In this document: one piece after another, positions 60,798 to 64,000 of the stretch | How the letters are laid out: every line of letters begins with the position of its first letter | Numbering within the stretch: position 1 is the stretch's first letter | From: an uncultured Muribaculaceae bacterium | GTDB lineage: Bacteria > Bacteroidota > Bacteroidia > Bacteroidales > Muribaculaceae | NCBI GenBank assembly: GCA_910577585.1 | Contig: CAJTNN010000009.1 | Span: 17,262-81,261, forward strand | Reading direction: 5' to 3' | DNA: 64,000 nt | Program-made: the position numbers and the translations under genes | The notes under the pieces: generated by a model | Told to the model about the DNA's origin: nothing | The model's input: only the letters and a program-made list of their open reading frames with translations | Database searches by the model: none

Positions 60798-60842
60798 CCG
60801 GCAGCCATGGGGGCTTTCTCCCCCTGGATAGCTGCCGGGGGC
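60798..60842 (+). terminator. hairpin between the two barrel genes
   Basis: CCGGCAGC pairs with GCTGCCGG and GGGGG with CCCCC, an interrupted stem 30-80 bp after the first barrel gene. No T-run follows. It may only reduce read-through into the second gene. Confidence 0.5.
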
Positions 60843-60859
60843 GGAATATTTTACAATTA

Positions 60860-61471
60860 ATGATGAAAAAACTTCTCACAGTGGCGCTACTCGCTTCGGC
60901 GGCCCTCTCGGCTTCGGCTGAGTTCAGATGGGGTCCGATGGCGGGTGTCTATCTGGGCAACTACCACTGGCGTCAGCCCCTTGTGGAGTCGAAGATGCAA
61001 CCCGGTTTTCAGGCCGGCCTGCTCGGCGAAATCATGATTCCCGGCATCGGATTCGGCATCGATCTGGGTGTGAATTACTCTATGCACGCCTCGAAAATCA
61101 GCCTCGGCGACCAATATATCTGGAGCAGCGACGGATATGGCGATGTCGATTTCAAGATGCATAATATCGAAGTGCCGGTGCACCTGCGTTTCAAGTGGAC
61201 CCGCATGGAGGGATTCGAGCAGTATCTGGCGCCTTTCGCTTATGTGGGCCCGGTGTTTCAGTTTCATGTCAAGCAGTCTGACTGCAAGGCTATCGAGCAC
61301 CCGCTGGGGTCGGTGTCAATCCAGTTTGGCATAGGCGCCGAGATTCTGCGCAACATCCAGCTCAGCGGCTCCTACATGTGGACACCCACATACAGCATCC
61401 GCACCGTAAAACTCGACAACTTCTCGGCCTCCAACTCCGGTTGGACCGTCAATCTGGCCTATCTTTTCTGA
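60860..61471 (+). CDS. small outer-membrane beta-barrel (porin-like), second copy
   Basis: 203 residues. Signal peptide MMKKLLTVALLASAALSASA then a barrel with RWGPMAGVYLGNYHW, GFGIDLGVNYSMHASKISLG, IEVPVHLRFKW, GPVFQFHVKQSDCKAIEH and the terminal SGWTVNLAYLF. It has the same fold type and ending as the first copy, so the pair may be an old tandem duplication that has diverged. The gap from the first gene is about 95 bp with a hairpin, so partial cotranscription is possible. Function is unknown. Confidence 0.82.
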   Translation: MMKKLLTVALLASAALSASAEFRWGPMAGVYLGNYHWRQPLVESKMQPGFQAGLLGEIMIPGIGFGIDLGVNYSMHASKISLGDQYIWSSDGYGDVDFKMHNIEVPVHLRFKWTRMEGFEQYLAPFAYVGPVFQFHVKQSDCKAIEHPLGSVSIQFGIGAEILRNIQLSGSYMWTPTYSIRTVKLDNFSASNSGWTVNLAYLF

Positions 61472-61504
61472 TTCTGCCTAATGTTTTTCTGATTCTGCCT
61501 AATG
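61464..61504. repeat. 21-bp tandem duplication at the barrel/priA junction
   Basis: TTTTCTGATTCTGCCTAATG occurs at 61464-61483 and again at 61485-61504 (period 21). The first copy spans the barrel stop codon and the second ends in the priA ATG, so the duplication moved the priA start 21 bp downstream. Confidence 0.85.
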
Positions 61505-63964
61505 TTTGCTGAAGTCATATTGCCGCTGCCGTTGTACTCCACTTTCACATATTCCGTGCCCGACGGGATAGAAGGAGTGGTGGTCGGCTCACGCGTGCTC
61601 GTGCAATTCGGCAAACGCAAGTTCTATACCGCCATCGTGGCGGCTCTCTCCGACACTCCCCCGGCAGGATATGAAGTGAAACCGATTGCGGCACTGCTCG
61701 ACCCGGTGCCGATAGTGAGATTCCCTCAGCTGAAACTATGGCAATGGATCGCTGACTATTATCTGTGCAGTCCGGGCGATGTATACAAGGCTGCGATACC
61801 CACCGGACTCAAGCCCGAGAGCACCACTTCCATCACCCTTAATCCTGATATTGAGCTGATTGACGCAATAGAGGGGCTGAAAGAGGAGGAACACCGCATC
61901 ATCCAGACTCTCGCCAGCGAAAAGAATTTATCGCTTGCCGACCTTGAAAAAGCCACCGGTCTCCCCAACACCACGGCATATGTGCGCCCTCTGCTCGAGA
62001 AGGGTATCGTGGAGGTGGCTGAAAAGGTAGTGGAGCGCTATCGCCCGAAAGTGGTGAAGATGGTGCGCCTCACCTCCGAGCCCTCCGACATGGACGCAAT
62101 TCACCGCTTTCTCGACCTCACCTCACGCTCGGCTAAGCAGCAGAGCGCTCTGATGGCATATCTCGACCTGTCGCGCATACTCTCTGACCCTCAGCACCCG
62201 GCCGAAGTGGAACGCGAAGCCCTGATGCGCCGCGCAGGTGTGAATCCGGGGATTCTCAAAGCTCTCGCCGATAAGGGGATACTTGAGTTTTACAAGAAAA
62301 GCATCAACCGTTTTCAAGACCTTGACTGCGAAGTCAGGGAGATTTCTCCATTATCAGCGCCGCAATCTGAAGCCCTCAACGGGATTGTGCAGGCTTTCAG
62401 CGACCATGACGTGACTCTGCTGCATGGAGTCACCGGAAGCGGAAAGACCGAAATCTACTCCTATCTCATCCGCGAGATGCTCCAGGCCGGCAGGCAGGTG
62501 CTCTTTCTTGTGCCGGAGATTTCGCTCACCACACAACTTACTGACCGCCTGCGCCACACCTTCGGCGACCACCTGCTCGTCTACCACTCGAAATTCTCAG
62601 ATAATGAGCGCGTGGATGTCTGGCGACGCATCCTCGGCGGACATGAACCGCTGCTCATACTGGGCGCACGAAGCGCCGTATTCCTCCCTTTCCATAACCT
62701 CGGACTCGTAATCGTGGATGAGGAGCACGAATCATCCTACAAACAATATGACCCCGCACCACGCTACAACGCACGCGACACTGCCATAGTGCTCGCCTCA
62801 ATGCATGGCGCGAAGACGCTGCTGGGCTCAGCCACCCCCTCAATCGAGACATACTATAAAGCCCTCAACGGCAAATATGGTCTCGTCAACCTCTCCGAAC
62901 GCTTCGAAGGGGCGATGCTCCCTGATGTCGAGATAATCGACATGAAAGACCAGCGCAAACGCAAACTCAACAAAGGCATTCTCTCCCAACCCCTGCGTCT
63001 GGCCACCGATGAGGCCATGGCCGCAGGGCGGCAGGCTCTGATGTTTCAGAACCGACGCGGATTCGCGCCATTCGTGGTGTGCCGCAATTGCGGATGGACC
63101 CCGCGATGTTCAAACTGCGACGTCGCTCTCGTCTACCACAAACATTCCGACATGCTGCGATGCCATTACTGCGGATTCGCCAAACCTCTACCCACCCTCT
63201 GCCCGGCTTGCGAAGAGAACAGTATCGAAATCTACGGATACGGCACCGAACGCATCGCCGAAGAGGTGCATAACGCTTTCGAAGGCCACAGAGTGGGCCG
63301 CATGGACCTCGACACCACCCGCAACAAGGACGCCTATCAGGAGATTATCGAAGACTTCTCATGCCACAACATGGATATCCTGGTCGGCACACAGATGGTC
63401 ACCAAAGGTCTTGACTTCGAGAAAGTCACCGTAGTCGGAGTGCTCAATGCCGACTCGCTGCTCAACTTCCCCGACTTCCGCTCTGACGAGCGTGCATTCA
63501 ACATGCTCGAACAGGTGGCAGGACGCGCCGGACGCCGCGCCGACAAAGGTCGCGTCTTCATACAGACCACCGACCCTCAGCATCCCGTGCTCGACTTCGT
63601 GCGACGCCACGACTACAACGGCTTTTATCAATCCGAGATTGAATCACGCCGCAAACTGATGTATCCCCCATTCAGCCGCATAATCAACATCTTTCTGAAA
63701 AACAAAGACCCCAACGATGTCGACCGTGCGGCCATACTTCTGGCCCAGGCCTTGCGAGCCACCTTCGGACCGCGGGTCCTCGGCCCCGAAAAACCGATAG
63801 TAAGCCGCGTAGCCACCTGGTATTTGCAATCGATAATGCTGAAGATTGAATCCACCGCCTCGATGGCCAAAGTGAAGCAGATCCTACGCACCATCTACGA
63901 AAGCCTGGCCCGCGACCCCCGCATAAAATCCTCCCTCCTCTACTACGATGTAGACCCGGCCTAA
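61502..63964 (+). CDS. priA: primosomal helicase PriA (replication restart)
   Basis: 820 residues. PriA binds stalled forks and reloads the replicative helicase. The N-terminal 3'-end binding domain (PLPLYSTFTYSVPDGIEGVV) is followed by a winged-helix part. The helicase starts with Walker A in HGVTGSGKTEIYSYLIRE (about residue 314), and the Walker B box is VIVDEEHESSYKQYDP. Between the RecA lobes a zinc region has pairs of Cys (CRNCGWTPRCSNCD, CHYCGFAKPLPTLCPACEEN). The last helicase motif is LEQVAGRAGRR. The stop lies at the end of a GC-rich duplication, 36 bp before the window edge. Confidence 0.97.
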   Translation: MFAEVILPLPLYSTFTYSVPDGIEGVVVGSRVLVQFGKRKFYTAIVAALSDTPPAGYEVKPIAALLDPVPIVRFPQLKLWQWIADYYLCSPGDVYKAAIPTGLKPESTTSITLNPDIELIDAIEGLKEEEHRIIQTLASEKNLSLADLEKATGLPNTTAYVRPLLEKGIVEVAEKVVERYRPKVVKMVRLTSEPSDMDAIHRFLDLTSRSAKQQSALMAYLDLSRILSDPQHPAEVEREALMRRAGVNPGILKALADKGILEFYKKSINRFQDLDCEVREISPLSAPQSEALNGIVQAFSDHDVTLLHGVTGSGKTEIYSYLIREMLQAGRQVLFLVPEISLTTQLTDRLRHTFGDHLLVYHSKFSDNERVDVWRRILGGHEPLLILGARSAVFLPFHNLGLVIVDEEHESSYKQYDPAPRYNARDTAIVLASMHGAKTLLGSATPSIETYYKALNGKYGLVNLSERFEGAMLPDVEIIDMKDQRKRKLNKGILSQPLRLATDEAMAAGRQALMFQNRRGFAPFVVCRNCGWTPRCSNCDVALVYHKHSDMLRCHYCGFAKPLPTLCPACEENSIEIYGYGTERIAEEVHNAFEGHRVGRMDLDTTRNKDAYQEIIEDFSCHNMDILVGTQMVTKGLDFEKVTVVGVLNADSLLNFPDFRSDERAFNMLEQVAGRAGRRADKGRVFIQTTDPQHPVLDFVRRHDYNGFYQSEIESRRKLMYPPFSRIINIFLKNKDPNDVDRAAILLAQALRATFGPRVLGPEKPIVSRVATWYLQSIMLKIESTASMAKVKQILRTIYESLARDPRIKSSLLYYDVDPA

Positions 63965-63991
63965 CCCGGCCCCCGGCCTAACCCGGCCCCC
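63955..63991. repeat. GC-rich 18-bp duplication at the priA stop
   Basis: CGGCCTAACCCGGCCCC occurs twice in tandem. The first copy contains the priA stop codon (TAA). The repeat continues towards the window edge and may be longer outside it. Confidence 0.7.
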
Positions 63992-64000
63992 CTCCCCGGC

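Overview
This 64 kb window is a chromosomal segment of a gut-type Bacteroidales bacterium. The best guess is a Muribaculaceae-like (S24-7) lineage, but the sequence alone does not fix the family. Evidence for Bacteroidales: many promoters match the Bacteroidetes primary sigma-factor pattern TTTG-N19-21-TAnnTTTG; glycolysis uses a long pyrophosphate-dependent phosphofructokinase; there is a four-gene ExbB-ExbD-ExbD-TonB operon; outer-membrane barrels carry carboxypeptidase-regulatory N-termini; there are Spi-domain/C10 thiol protease proteins with C-terminal tails resembling type IX secretion signals; and genes are separated by long AT-rich gaps. I see no prophage, integrase, full-length transposase, rRNA operon or CRISPR array.

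Layout. 1-8.9 kb: DUF4827-like lipoprotein (cut by the edge), NrnA-like DHH phosphoesterase, MazG, topoisomerase III, two small membrane proteins, a stand-alone Spi-domain protein, a BASS transporter, MTA/SAH nucleosidase and a Sua5/YrdC enzyme. 8.9-22.2 kb: a repeat-rich gap, an outer-membrane barrel, malate dehydrogenase, a secreted protein whose signal peptide is broken by a stop codon, an MFS transporter, PPi-phosphofructokinase and a C10 protease. 22.2-29.3 kb: tRNA-Cys, an MscS channel, a two-gene HU operon whose second product is an HU-transmembrane-LysM fusion, tryptophanase and an M23/LysM peptidase. 29.6-37.3 kb: a MurB/metallo-beta-lactamase-fold fusion, a lipoprotein, tRNA-Met, a nucleoside-type MFS permease, RsmE and a TPR protein. 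37.6-44.5 kb: two tRNA-Glu(CTC) genes, S16, RF1, a MurU-like/AmgK-RapZ-C pair and phosphoglycerate kinase. 44.8-51.6 kb: the TonB energising operon, a PstS-like lipoprotein and a TPR protein. 51.9-64 kb: GlyA-BioD, a 3'-5' exonuclease, a large TonB-dependent-type barrel with a leader hairpin, LpxH, a MIP18/SufT-like protein, two small barrels and PriA.

Themes. Much of the window concerns the cell envelope: peptidoglycan synthesis, recycling and remodelling (MurB, AmgK/MurU, M23), lipid A (LpxH), and outer-membrane transport with its TonB motor. The rest is central metabolism and the information machinery.

The least explained material is intergenic. There are two families of small inverted-repeat (MITE-like) elements. 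Each has short forms and one long form. The two long forms have different ends but share a structured core whose hairpin and outer stem differ by compensatory changes. A separate dispersed repeat carries complete Bacteroidales promoters in front of two unrelated genes. Several short tandem repeats (9, 12, about 21-22 and 47 bp) lie between genes.
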